A stretch of 49,707 nucleotides of DNA from positions 1-49,707 of the forward strand of contig JAISJN010000021.1 of NCBI GenBank assembly GCA_031261505.1. Direction: 5' to 3'. Positions 1-7,781 of this stretch are shown piece by piece (the first letter of the stretch is position 1; each line of letters begins with the position of its first letter). Below the pieces are notes generated by a model. The model was not told the origin of the DNA and ran no database searches. It saw only the letters and a program-made list of their open reading frames with translations. Source of the stretch: Clostridioides sp. Its GTDB lineage: Bacteria; Bacillota; Clostridia; Peptostreptococcales; Peptostreptococcaceae. A program made the translations under genes and the position numbers.

Positions 1-30
1 GATGAGCAATACTTATAAGTATTGCTCATC
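1..30. terminator. Perfect 30-bp palindrome, probable terminator
   Basis: The first 30 bases read the same on both strands and can form a 13-bp stem with a 4-base loop. It lies directly before the first gene, so it most likely ends transcription of a gene outside the window. The left flank, where a T tract might lie, is not visible. Confidence 0.45.
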
Positions 31-82
31 AAGAGGTTCAGCAATAGGGAAGAGAAGTGTAGATTTTAATTTTTATATAAGA

Positions 83-922
83 ATGGAAGTGAATAGTATC
101 GATTTATTTGAGATAATAAAATCCAGTCTTTTAAATACGGGATTTATAGCTTTGACGTTTCTATTCTTTGGAGTAGTCTTTAACGTGATAGAGAAGTTGA
201 ATAACGAGCACCTATACTACGCTTTTGGAAGAAGGGGAGTAGTCGTAACCGGTTTTATCGGTACAGTCGTCCACGAACTAAGTCATTACGCATTATGTCT
301 GGTATTTAGACACAAGGTCACTGAAGTAAGGCTGTTTAGACCCGTAAAAAGCGAGTACGATGGTGTCTTAGGGTATGTGAAGCACAAGTACAATAGAGAA
401 AGTTTCTATCAGAATCTAGGCAATTTTTTCATAGGAATCGCACCGCTTATCGGAGGAACGCTGTCGATATTCTTTATTTTCAAGCTCTTATTGCCTGGAA
501 GCTATAATATGATCGCCGACAGTATCAAACTTAATATGTACGTCGATTTGATTTCTAAAATTGACATTGCCGGTATATTTAACGCATTTACGGAAGATAT
601 GTTAGTGATTTTAGAGGCTATGTTTTCAAGGGATCATATATTATCCGTGAATTTCATCGTATTTATATTCCTCATGTATTCGATATCCACTCATATGACA
701 TTGAGCAAGGAAGATTTTGAAAACAGTATGACTGGATTTGGCCTTTTATTAGGGCTCGTATTTGGGCTCTCTGTGATATCCAAGGTACTAGGACATGGCA
801 TTTTCGTGAGCAGGCTTATTTACTTAAATGTGATGGTTATATTATTTATGAGCGTTGGAGTGATATTTTCACTGATAACACTTGGAATATCGTATGTATT
901 TAGCAAGTTGAGGTTGTTTTGA
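83..922 (+). CDS. Multi-pass membrane protein with HExxH motif (M50-like?)
   Basis: A 279-residue hydrophobic protein. I place the start at the ATG at 83 because the open frame before it runs into the palindrome at 1-30 and is not protein-like; no clear Shine-Dalgarno site precedes it. Membrane segments lie near residues 16-37, 125-150, 190-215 and over the last 90 residues. Between the first two is VVHELSHYALCLVF, an HExxH zinc motif (H64, E65, H68) inside a hydrophobic stretch, as in intramembrane metalloproteases of the site-2 protease type. I cannot see the second metal ligand motif (NPDG-like) that would confirm that family. Function unassigned; a membrane-embedded metallopeptidase is an inference. 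Confidence 0.7.
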   Translation: MEVNSIDLFEIIKSSLLNTGFIALTFLFFGVVFNVIEKLNNEHLYYAFGRRGVVVTGFIGTVVHELSHYALCLVFRHKVTEVRLFRPVKSEYDGVLGYVKHKYNRESFYQNLGNFFIGIAPLIGGTLSIFFIFKLLLPGSYNMIADSIKLNMYVDLISKIDIAGIFNAFTEDMLVILEAMFSRDHILSVNFIVFIFLMYSISTHMTLSKEDFENSMTGFGLLLGLVFGLSVISKVLGHGIFVSRLIYLNVMVILFMSVGVIFSLITLGISYVFSKLRLF

Positions 923-996
923 TAAATGAGAAGTATGTAGAAGGTTACATATTGTACAAGGCGGATTCACTGGAAAATGACAATGATCCTGAGTAA
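919..996 (+). CDS. Possible 25-residue coupled small ORF
   Basis: A TTG codon overlaps the stop of the membrane protein gene and opens a frame of 25 codons ending in TAA at 994. A TGAGG sequence sits 5 bases before the TTG. The peptide is charged and ends in an acidic tail (SLENDNDPE). It may be a translationally coupled small protein or chance. I recognise no family. Confidence 0.2.
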   Translation: MINEKYVEGYILYKADSLENDNDPE

Positions 997-1011
997 ATCT
1001 GGGAAATGTAT

Positions 1012-1043
1012 AAAAAAGGACGTTGTTAAGATGTTCTTTTTTT
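1012..1043 (+). terminator. Rho-independent terminator
   Basis: A 10-bp stem (AAAAAAGGAC with GTTCTTTTTT, one G-T pair) around an 11-base loop ends in a T run. It lies downstream of the membrane protein gene. Confidence 0.6.
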
Positions 1044-1712
1044 ATACGAAATTTAGGAATGATTTGTACAGGATTCCTATATAATTGGTCTAAAGAATTC
1101 GTGTAGAAATTTTAAAATAAAATTCAAAACTCAAAAACGAATAAACTATAAACAAATTCTTGGATAAATATACGAAAAATCCATACCTGTGGTAAATAGG
1201 GCTAATACATAACTAATCTTTAAATGTATATTTAGGGAATAGTTAAGCCTCGAAAGTGATTATGACTAATAATTCACAAATTGAGTGGTATTTTTGATAT
1301 AATTTCGATTTTACGCCTTTGTTTATAAACTCGATTTATTTTTTATATTTATTATCTTTCTCTTTATATATTTCACACTTCTTTCTCTTTTACGAATTTA
1401 GATCTACTTAGTTCTTAGTTCTTAATTCTTACTTGAACTCGTTATCTAATAAATAGGTGTAGACAAAGGTGTTTTTATTCAACAAACTTGATTAACCTCA
1501 AAGTCAAATTACATGTGTCGTTTATGGATCTTATTAGATTCATCTTGATAAACTGTCTCATTAGTATATCAATATATTCAAGTCTCTAGTCAACTTTAAT
1601 TAAAATAATATATTTCACCGCAATTTATCTCAAAATTCTCATCGTATTGCCTCATCAAGCTTAGCTCTTATATCTTGAGCCTAATTTCCATTAAAAATAA
1701 CATCATCCAAAA
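1044..1712. other. Non-coding AT-rich spacer holding a decayed gene fragment
   Basis: About 670 bases without a credible gene on either strand. The only recognisable content is a stretch at 1623-1677 that nearly matches an internal part of the coiled-coil gene at 6750-7430 (see the pseudogene entry). The rest is T-rich on the plus strand, with many stops. Confidence 0.6.
1623..1677 (-). pseudogene. Remnant of a paralogue of the 6750-7430 coiled-coil gene
   Basis: These 55 bases align to 6831-6884 with about 51 identities and one single-base indel, including an uninterrupted 28-base identity over the sequence coding for the segment around DIRAKLDEV. The indel breaks the frame and no open frame surrounds it, so this is a leftover of a duplicated gene, not a working copy. 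Confidence 0.65.
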
Positions 1713-1741
1713 TTGACAATATAAGTATACTGGTATATACT
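1713..1741 (+). promoter_or_regulatory. Sigma-A-type promoter of CWB2 gene 1
   Basis: TTGACA (1713-1718) and TATACT (1736-1741) are 17 bases apart, a near-consensus housekeeping promoter about 80 bases before the surface protein start. Confidence 0.7.
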
Positions 1742-1745
1742 AATA

Positions 1746-1764
1746 TTGTAACTATTTTGTAACC
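1746..1764 (+). promoter_or_regulatory. Direct-repeat operator candidate, copy 1
   Basis: TTGTAACTATTTTGTAACC holds two TTGTAA units 11 bases apart, starting 5 bases after the -10 box. The same arrangement occurs at 13051-13069 ahead of the paralogous gene. Two units spaced by one helical turn suit an OmpR/PhoB-type response regulator, but the regulator is unknown. Confidence 0.45.
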
Positions 1765-1820
1765 TTATTGTGTATATTTATACGATAAAGTGAAATTTCA
1801 TAGAAATGGGGGAATTAGAA

Positions 1821-3050
1821 TTGAAAATAAAACAGAAATTTCTAGCCTTAGGATTGTCTATTTCAATTGTGTTGGGTAATATAGGCTCAATCAATGCATT
1901 AGATACAGTCTCGACGATTGAAGGTACTGATAGGTATGAAACAGCGGGACTTGTAGCTGATAAATTAACTTATGATACTGCGATTTTAGTGAACTCAGAT
2001 AGAACTTTAGCCGATGGGCTTAGTGCAAGTGGACTCGCTGGAGTTGTAAAAGCTCCGATACTTTTGTCGAAGGAAAATGTTCTTCCTAAAGCTACTTCAT
2101 CAAGATTAGGCAATGTGAAAAAAATCTATATTATAGGTGGCTACGACATGATCAGTCATGAGATTGAAGATTCTTTGAAAGCTCAAGGAATTGAGATAAA
2201 AAGAATCGAAGGTGACGATAGGATCAAAACCAGTCTCTACGTTGCAGATGAAATAGCTAAGTTAAAAAAGATCGACAAAGTTATCTTTACCAATGGATTT
2301 AAGGGTGAGGCCGATGCAATGAGTGTTTCTCCAGTGGCCGTTAGAGATCAAGCTCCTATAATACTTACTAATGGACAGTCAACTAGCTTTGATTCAAAAG
2401 ACATGGAAAGTTATGTTCTTGGCTCAGCGGATGTAATGTCCGACTCATTAGTAGCGGATACAAATGCTACACGTTTAGGTGGGGTTAATAGATTTGAAAC
2501 CAATAAAAAGGTTATTCAACAGTTTTTCAAATCTCCTACTAGTTTCTATATAACAAAATCACATATACTAGTCGACTCTCTTACTGGTTCTACGATTGCT
2601 GGAGAATCTCCAATCGTGCTAGTGAACACCATGTCAGACAAGAGCATATTAAAGGGTGCTAGAAGCTTAACCACTCTTGGAAGCCTTGACCGCGTAACCT
2701 TACAGAGATCTATAAACGCAACAGATCCTAAGGATATGTACAACAAGGATGCATTGAATAAGGAGTTGATGATACTTTTACAGTATAATGACAAGGTATC
2801 TTTTGAACTATGCAAAGAAGAAAATGCCAACTACATTGACTTAGCAAAATCATATAATGGTACTTTACAAAATCTTTACGAAGAACATCTTATGATTAAT
2901 TCAAATAGTGTCATCTACAACAAAGTAACCACACTTATTACACAGGAAATAGACCTTAACAACGCTCTTGTGCGCGACGATCTAGACGCTGCTACAGAGT
3001 TATCTCAAATGATACTTGATACTATAACCGAAATAGATGCATTACAATAG
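1821..3050 (+). CDS. Secreted cell-wall protein with CWB2 repeats (copy 1)
   Basis: Surface protein expected to bind the peptidoglycan-linked polymer noncovalently through cell-wall-binding repeat 2 (CWB2) domains. I choose the TTG at 1821, because GGGGGAA at 1808-1814 is correctly spaced for it and the product then opens with a typical signal peptide (MKIKQKFLALGLSISIVLGN, cut after INA); an ATG at 1806 lies inside that ribosome binding site. CWB2 signatures follow (GTDRYETAGLVAD, ADGLSASGLAG, KIYIIGG, GDDRIKTSLYVAD, GVNRFETNKKVI), giving three repeats up to about residue 290. The last 110 residues form a helical tail shared with the paralogue at 13143-14360. There is no enzymatic domain. 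Upstream promoter and direct repeat match those of the paralogue. Confidence 0.88.
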   Translation: MKIKQKFLALGLSISIVLGNIGSINALDTVSTIEGTDRYETAGLVADKLTYDTAILVNSDRTLADGLSASGLAGVVKAPILLSKENVLPKATSSRLGNVKKIYIIGGYDMISHEIEDSLKAQGIEIKRIEGDDRIKTSLYVADEIAKLKKIDKVIFTNGFKGEADAMSVSPVAVRDQAPIILTNGQSTSFDSKDMESYVLGSADVMSDSLVADTNATRLGGVNRFETNKKVIQQFFKSPTSFYITKSHILVDSLTGSTIAGESPIVLVNTMSDKSILKGARSLTTLGSLDRVTLQRSINATDPKDMYNKDALNKELMILLQYNDKVSFELCKEENANYIDLAKSYNGTLQNLYEEHLMINSNSVIYNKVTTLITQEIDLNNALVRDDLDAATELSQMILDTITEIDALQ

Positions 3051-3088
3051 AAAGACATCGTGAAATATAGATAGATAAATAGATACAT

Positions 3089-3140
3089 TACACCAAAATA
3101 CGTCCTTAGACTTCTCTGTCTTAGGGCGTATTTTGGTGTA
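3089..3140. terminator. Strong bidirectional terminator hairpin
   Basis: A 23-bp stem with two imperfect pairs around a 6-base loop (3112-3117) lies between two convergent genes, the CWB2 gene and the acetyltransferase gene. Confidence 0.8.
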
Positions 3141-3179
3141 AGCTAATCAAATAATGAACTGTAGAGTTTAACATCTTTT

Positions 3180-3764
3180 TTAAATAATTGTTTTTTCCAT
3201 TATTAGCTGATGTTTTAATACTTCACCGTGTTCGTATATCACCTCACTGTAATTATCTAAAAAATAATTTTCAACTGTTTTTACAACGACAAATCCCAAT
3301 GATTCATATAAATTGACCGCCTCAGTACTTATATCCCCTGTCCTTACCGTAACTACAGATTCAAGATCCATATCTGAGAATGCTCTCAGTATAAGTTTCC
3401 TAGCTATGCCTCGCCTTTGAAATCTATTATTTACAGCTATATTCATAAGCTCGTAATTTGCGTCTCCTGATAGCTTCTTTACCGCTAAAACGCCAACAAC
3501 TTTGTTACCCTCTTCATTAGCTCCATCTACTCCATTAACTCTGTCTACGCTACTATCCTCGTGAATTAAATGAACTTCGCGAACTTCCTCTAATTTTCCA
3601 TCTTCGTATACTTCATGAACTTCGTTGCCCTCTTCTTTAGATACATAAAATACATAAATCCTGGTTTCGTAGATATAACTTTTAATAATATCCTCATCAG
3701 GATCCGCTTGAAGCAATAGATCCCACGGCAGCTCATCTACTGATAATTCAACCACATTGTTCAT
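3180..3764 (-). CDS. GNAT-family N-acetyltransferase
   Basis: Predicted acetyl-CoA-dependent N-acetyltransferase of 194 residues. The acetyl-CoA loop is visible as RFQRRGIARKLILRAF (R/Q-x-x-G-x-A/G), preceded by the beta strand ELMNIAVN and followed by AVNLYESLGFVVV, the classic C-terminal motif. The ATG at 3764 is preferred because GGGGGAG lies 9 bases upstream; the ATG at 3773 touches that site. Odd feature: between the N-terminal strand IYVFYVSKEEG and VVGVLAVKKL is an insertion of about 40 mostly acidic residues rich in Glu, Val and His, where usual members have a short turn. Substrate unknown. It stands alone, facing the CWB2 gene. Confidence 0.85.
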   Translation of the reverse strand: MNNVVELSVDELPWDLLLQADPDEDIIKSYIYETRIYVFYVSKEEGNEVHEVYEDGKLEEVREVHLIHEDSSVDRVNGVDGANEEGNKVVGVLAVKKLSGDANYELMNIAVNNRFQRRGIARKLILRAFSDMDLESVVTVRTGDISTEAVNLYESLGFVVVKTVENYFLDNYSEVIYEHGEVLKHQLIMEKTII

Positions 3765-3881
3765 ATTACACATCTCCCCCTATTTTAAAATTAGTTTGTC
3801 GATACAGTCCCCCAATCTCTAGAACATGGTATCCGTCCGACTTGTTATTTTACATATTTATAATTTATGTATTGTAATTTA

Positions 3882-3914
3882 GTAAAATACCACCCGTAAT
3901 AGGTGGCATTTTAC
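3882..3914. terminator. Hairpin terminator downstream of the 3D-domain gene
   Basis: GTAAAATACCACC pairs with GGTGGCATTTTAC (one A-C mismatch) across a 7-base loop. It lies about 80 bases after the stop of the minus-strand gene ending at 3996. Confidence 0.55.
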
Positions 3915-3978
3915 ATTAGTACATCATCATTGAATATTTATTTTTCGCCGACCATAAATATCGACATTACTGTAATTG

Positions 3979-3988
3979 TCTCAAGTTA
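3979..3988. repeat. Dispersed motif TCTCAAGTTA, copy 1
   Basis: First of five exact copies of this 10-mer in the window, all in the same orientation. This one lies 7 bases beyond the stop of the minus-strand 3D-domain gene. Confidence 0.5.
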
Positions 3989-3995
3989 TAGTGTT

Positions 3996-4541
3996 CTAAT
4001 CATACTGCAATATATATCCTTTGATATGTTTAACTCCGTAGTCTGATACTCTTTGCTTGTACTCCTTGATACTTTCATCGGGATTCCTCTCTAAAAGTAC
4101 GTCTAACCTGTTTTCTGTCGAGAATCGCTTAGTGCTTCCACGATCCGCGACTCTCACTACTCTGTCGCCTAGCACAATTTTAGTATTTTGTGGTATCACA
4201 TTGTTCGCGACAATATTTCCCTTCAACTCTTCTCCATTACATGTAATCGTATATCCCCCATTTTCCTCTGGTAGAGATGAATACGCTGTACATATAAATT
4301 CAACTTCCCGGTATAATTTTACCTCTAATCCGCTTATATCGCTGAGTAGAACTAGCTTATTGTCCTCTCTTGCTTTTGCCTCTTGTATTGCTTTTTTTGC
4401 CTGCGAGTTTTCACCTTTTACATTATCAGATGATGTATCTGCATAAATGTCCATCGCATTGACGTCTGTCGTAAGTAATGTTACGACAAGCATAAGTAGA
4501 ACAAACACAAGCATACTGTTTCTATTTTTATATTTTATCAC
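3996..4541 (-). CDS. Secreted 3D-domain protein (cell-wall remodelling)
   Basis: Exported protein with a C-terminal 3D domain, a double-psi beta-barrel named after three conserved Asp residues and related to MltA-type lytic transglycosylases. The GTG at 4541 is chosen because AGGAGG lies directly upstream; an in-frame TTG 24 bases earlier has no site. A signal peptide with a hydrophobic core (MLVFVLLMLVVTLL) ends near VNAMD. A Lys/Glu/Ala-rich helical linker leads to the 3D domain: FICTAYSSLPEENGGYT, GNIVANNVIPQNTKIVLGD, RVADRGS and RLDVLLER supply the conserved Thr-Ala and Asp positions. Compared with Rpf/YabE proteins it lacks G5 or LysM domains, so it is a minimal version. Probably acts on peptidoglycan. 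Confidence 0.82.
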   Translation of the reverse strand: MIKYKNRNSMLVFVLLMLVVTLLTTDVNAMDIYADTSSDNVKGENSQAKKAIQEAKAREDNKLVLLSDISGLEVKLYREVEFICTAYSSLPEENGGYTITCNGEELKGNIVANNVIPQNTKIVLGDRVVRVADRGSTKRFSTENRLDVLLERNPDESIKEYKQRVSDYGVKHIKGYILQYD

Positions 4542-4745
4542 GTTTCCTCCTAGGTTAATTTTCAATGATGTTCCTTAAGATATACCCCTTATGTGTATTA
4601 TATGATAATCGTGGTGTTGGGATTTTATCCAACTTAAATGAGAATTATACCCTCACCTGTTCGATGTTGACATCTTTCTCAAGGTAATAGGTAGTATATC
4701 CATACATACCAGTTTTTAAACTCATTACTGTGAACTTGAGCTCTG

Positions 4746-4754
4746 TGGTATAAT
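4746..4754 (+). promoter_or_regulatory. Extended -10 promoter of the recombinase gene
   Basis: TGG followed by TATAAT (4749-4754) forms a TGn-extended -10 element about 40 bases before the ATG. No convincing -35 box is present, which is typical for extended -10 promoters. Confidence 0.5.
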
Positions 4755-4792
4755 AGTAAATATGATAACATAAATTTGTCGGGAGGTAAAAC

Positions 4793-5914
4793 ATGAATGA
4801 TAAAATTATAAAGTTAAATAATAAATCCGATAAGCCCGATAACATAGTAGAAAAGAACAATAAACTGATCGATGAATGCATAGAATTGCAGGATACACTA
4901 CCCCCATTTATGAGAGATTACTTTATTTATCTAAAGGGCTCAGTCGCTGTAACCAGCAGGCTTGCATACTTAAATGACATTCACTTTTTCTGTGACTACC
5001 TTATACAGACAAAGGAACTTACAAATGCACAAAAAATTAGTGAAATAACGCTTGAGGAATTCAACAATATAAACGCTAGAGATGTCAATATGTTCCTGGG
5101 AGATTATTGTGGAAGATACTATAGGGATAACGGAGAGCATAGAGTTCTGTATGAAAATAACAACAGGGCACTTGCCAGAAAAAAATCGTCTATTGCTACC
5201 CTGTTTAAGTTTCTATATAGAAATGAGCAGTTAAAAGAAAACATCACAGACGCTTTTAACCCAATTAAGCTACCAAAACCTCAGCCAGATGCTATAAAAA
5301 GGCTGGAAATTGACGAGGTTGCTAGAATGCTCGACTCTGTAGAAACCGGAGAGGGCCTAACTGACAGGGAAAAAATCTATTGGGAAAAGACAAAATACAG
5401 AGATAAGGCTATTCTCGCCCTCTTTGTAACGTATGGACTTCGATTAAACGAACTAAGAGAATTAAATATATCTTCATTTAACTTTTCAAGGGGCGAGTTT
5501 ATGATCTACAGAAAAAGAGGCAAGGAAGTCTTAATGCCTATTAACCACACCTGTGAAAAGGTTGTAAAAGACTATATTTCAAATGAGAGGCCAAATAGCG
5601 AACTGCTGGCTGAAGAATACAAGGACGCTCTCTTCCTATCCATTCAAAATAAGAGGATGACTGCTAAGGCAATAAGGACCTTGGTAAAAAAATATACTTC
5701 AATCTGTATGTTTACTACTAGGGATAAGGGATATAGTCCGCATAAATTGAGAGCTACAGCGGCAACCTCACTTATACAAAATGGTTTTTCAATATATGAT
5801 GTCCAAAATTTATTGGACCACGATAATGTTACTACTACTCAATTATACGCAGCGCATAAAAAGAACGTCAAACGAGATATCGTAAATAATTTCGAATGGC
5901 TGGATGATGAGTAA
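4793..5914 (+). CDS. Tyrosine recombinase (XerC/XerD-like integrase)
   Basis: Site-specific DNA recombinase of 373 residues. The SAM-like N-terminal DNA-binding domain spans about residues 35-150 and the catalytic domain 170-365. All catalytic residues are visible: R217 (TYGLRLNEL), K244 (KRGKE), H317 and R320 (HKLRATAA), H343 (LLDHDNV) and the nucleophile Y352 (QLYAAH). GGGAGG lies 6 bases before the ATG. The gene is followed 29 bases later by lexA on the same strand, so the two may be cotranscribed. There is no excisionase, relaxase or phage gene next to it, so it looks like a resident chromosomal recombinase. It is longer at the N terminus than XerC/XerD of about 300 residues. Confidence 0.9.
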   Translation: MNDKIIKLNNKSDKPDNIVEKNNKLIDECIELQDTLPPFMRDYFIYLKGSVAVTSRLAYLNDIHFFCDYLIQTKELTNAQKISEITLEEFNNINARDVNMFLGDYCGRYYRDNGEHRVLYENNNRALARKKSSIATLFKFLYRNEQLKENITDAFNPIKLPKPQPDAIKRLEIDEVARMLDSVETGEGLTDREKIYWEKTKYRDKAILALFVTYGLRLNELRELNISSFNFSRGEFMIYRKRGKEVLMPINHTCEKVVKDYISNERPNSELLAEEYKDALFLSIQNKRMTAKAIRTLVKKYTSICMFTTRDKGYSPHKLRATAATSLIQNGFSIYDVQNLLDHDNVTTTQLYAAHKKNVKRDIVNNFEWLDDE

Positions 5915-5943
5915 GATATTAAATTAAACTAAAGGAAAGAGTG

Positions 5944-6582
5944 ATGATTATGTACGATGATTTGAGCGTTAAACAACTTGCGATACTACAATATATCAAA
6001 TCTGAAATAGTCTCTAAGGGATATCCTCCCTCTGTTAGAGATATATGTGTAGGCGTCGGTTTTAAGTCGACCTCTACAGTTCACGGACATTTAAATACCC
6101 TCGAAAAACTTGGATATATAAGAAAGGATCCAACTAGGCCAAGAGCTATAGAGGTCCTCGATGGTAAAACCAGTGACAGTGCTTTTGGTTTTGAGCAAGA
6201 TACTATCAACTTGCCAGTTATAGAAAAACTGAATTCTAAATCAAATATACTATCACAGAGTAACGCTAAGGACTATATTCCCCTTCCTCTACATATGGTA
6301 AACGGACCAAATAGTTTTTTAATAAAGGTTAAGGACGATAGTTTAATCAATAAAGGTATTTTAACAGGTGACTACCTAATTGTAGAAGAGAAGAAAAATG
6401 CAGATAACTCAGAATTGGTATTGGCTCTTGTAAAGGGAAAAGGAGCTTCTGTTAGAGTCTTCTCAAAGGAAGGCAATTTTGTAAAGCTTAAGCCGGAAAA
6501 CGACTCTATATCTCCGGTTATCCTAGATGAGCGCCTTGTGGAAATACTGGGTGTAGTGACAGGTATGTTTAGAATGCTATGA
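5944..6582 (+). CDS. lexA: LexA homologue lacking the self-cleavage residues
   Basis: SOS-repressor homologue of 212 residues. The winged-helix DNA-binding domain is well conserved (SKGYPPSVRDI, STSTVHGHLNTLEKLGYI, PRAIEV). In the C-terminal S24-like domain the nucleophile Ser is kept (S133 in VKDDSL, where LexA normally has GDSM), but two other requirements fail. The scissile Ala-Gly aligns with Ser98-Lys99 (LPVIEKLNSKSN; B. subtilis LexA has VPVIGKVTAGSP), and the catalytic Lys aligns with Arg171 (GASVRVF against EATVKRF). RecA-stimulated autoproteolysis therefore looks impossible by the standard mechanism. The ATG at 5944 is chosen because AAAGGA lies 7 bases upstream; a GTG at 5941 is too close. 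No other LexA is in the window. A GAAC-n4-GTTC-type box was not found upstream. Confidence 0.88.
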   Translation: MIMYDDLSVKQLAILQYIKSEIVSKGYPPSVRDICVGVGFKSTSTVHGHLNTLEKLGYIRKDPTRPRAIEVLDGKTSDSAFGFEQDTINLPVIEKLNSKSNILSQSNAKDYIPLPLHMVNGPNSFLIKVKDDSLINKGILTGDYLIVEEKKNADNSELVLALVKGKGASVRVFSKEGNFVKLKPENDSISPVILDERLVEILGVVTGMFRML

Positions 6583-6688
6583 ATTCAATTTTACAATCTA
6601 ATATATTTTGATTTTGCGATGTAATTTTAGTTTCATGATGTAATTTTGATTTTGTAATGGATTTAAATTCAACTGCATAAATTCCAAT

Positions 6689-6744
6689 AAGAGATTCCTC
6701 ATTTAAGAGATACTAAAATCCTCTACTTAAATGAGGAATCTCTT
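6689..6744. terminator. Bidirectional terminator, 19-bp perfect stem
   Basis: Bases 6689-6707 pair exactly with 6726-6744 between the convergent lexA and coiled-coil genes. Confidence 0.8.
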
Positions 6745-6749
6745 GCTAA

Positions 6750-7430
6750 TTAAGTATCGCCATCAGATTCCTCTTCACAAATATATATATCATCCATAAC
6801 TAATGAATCGAAATACATATTGAACTTGTCATTTATCTCAAAAGCCTCATCGTATACCTCATCAAGCTTAGCTCTTATATCTTGCGTAAACTCCGCTATA
6901 CTGTCTGTGAGTTCGCTTATAGAAGAATCTAACTTCCTCTTCTCATGAATAAGCTCCATTTGTAGATTATTCATTTCCTCTTCGCTCTTAAGTAACTTCT
7001 TTAATAGCTCCTCTGCATCGCTTTCGTAAAGTTCAAAGCCTGCATTTGTATTTTTTAAGTAATCCATAGTCTTTAGCTGTATATATCTCTCGATCTCGTC
7101 AGAGTTTATTAACTCAATAAATTTGCTATACTTATTTTTATCTCTTATATTTGTATTCGCATTTTCTTCTATTACACCATTCCTATCTTCTTTAGTTGTA
7201 TTTTCTTGATTAGTACCCTCTTGATTCATGTCATCCTGATTCATCTTTTCTTGATAATGATTTAAATCTAATTTTGCATCCTCATCTCCAAATTTTTCGC
7301 AGTTGTACGTCTTCTGTATTTTTTTATCTGCAGTTTTTATTATCAAGAAAACTATAATTGCAAATAAAATTCCTATGACGGATGTACTCCCAGAATTAGC
7401 GTTCTTAAAAAAACTTATTATCATTTCCAT
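6750..7430 (-). CDS. Membrane-anchored coiled-coil protein, unknown function
   Basis: A 226-residue protein with one N-terminal membrane helix (about residues 17-32, VIGILFAIIVFLIIK), a hydrophilic Asn/Gln/Glu-rich stretch with repeats of the type NQDD/NQEG/NQEN (about 60-85), and a long heptad-rich region (about 125-205) predicted to be coiled coil. The C terminus is acidic. GGGGGAGG lies 6 bases before the ATG. The topology (N-terminal anchor, soluble coiled coil) resembles scaffolding or EzrA-like cytoplasmic proteins, but I recognise no family. A broken copy of part of it survives at 1623-1677, so a paralogue once stood between the first two genes of the window. Confidence 0.75.
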   Translation of the reverse strand: MEMIISFFKNANSGSTSVIGILFAIIVFLIIKTADKKIQKTYNCEKFGDEDAKLDLNHYQEKMNQDDMNQEGTNQENTTKEDRNGVIEENANTNIRDKNKYSKFIELINSDEIERYIQLKTMDYLKNTNAGFELYESDAEELLKKLLKSEEEMNNLQMELIHEKRKLDSSISELTDSIAEFTQDIRAKLDEVYDEAFEINDKFNMYFDSLVMDDIYICEEESDGDT

Positions 7431-7781
7431 GTAATGCCTCCCCCCTAAATCTCATTAATCCAGTATCATGTTTGTCCACTTATCGATTGAGCTAAACGGT
7501 CTAATATCGCAATCGACATTTAACTCATACTTATGTATACGCTAAACTAAGCTTAAAAATGACAAGGCGTATTTAATTAAATGATTATTGCATATCATGG
7601 CATTTCTCTCAAGTTAATTTGTGATTTCAGAGTAATGGTGATTATAAGGCAATGTTAATTACGAGCTAGGGACTTTATTCCCACTTAACTTAGATTTACA
7701 CATTCTTTTTGTAAACTGTCACATTTTCAAGTAAATTTAATACTATATTAATAGAGCTATTAAATTTTTGGAGGTGATCAG
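7431..7781. other. Divergent intergenic region
   Basis: About 350 AT-rich bases between the divergent coiled-coil and ABC ATPase genes. It holds one copy of the dispersed motif TCTCAAGTTA (7607-7616). TACTAT/TATATT sequences near 7741-7749 could serve as a -10 for the ABC genes. I see no riboswitch or RNA gene, and no TPP element like that of the second importer. Confidence 0.5.
7607..7616. repeat. Dispersed motif TCTCAAGTTA, copy 2
   Basis: Same orientation as the other four copies; preceded by GGCATTTC, close to the extended consensus GGnCATTTnTCTCAAGTTA. Confidence 0.5.

Noticed and set aside
4720-4750. GAACTTGAGCTC near the recombinase promoter as a LexA box
   Set aside because: The second half does not give the GAAC-n4-GTTC or GAAC-n4-GTTT pattern of Gram-positive LexA sites.
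4645-4881. Open frame of 78 codons on the minus strand over the recombinase start
   Set aside because: Overlaps the promoter, ribosome binding site and first codons of a well supported gene and has no site of its own.
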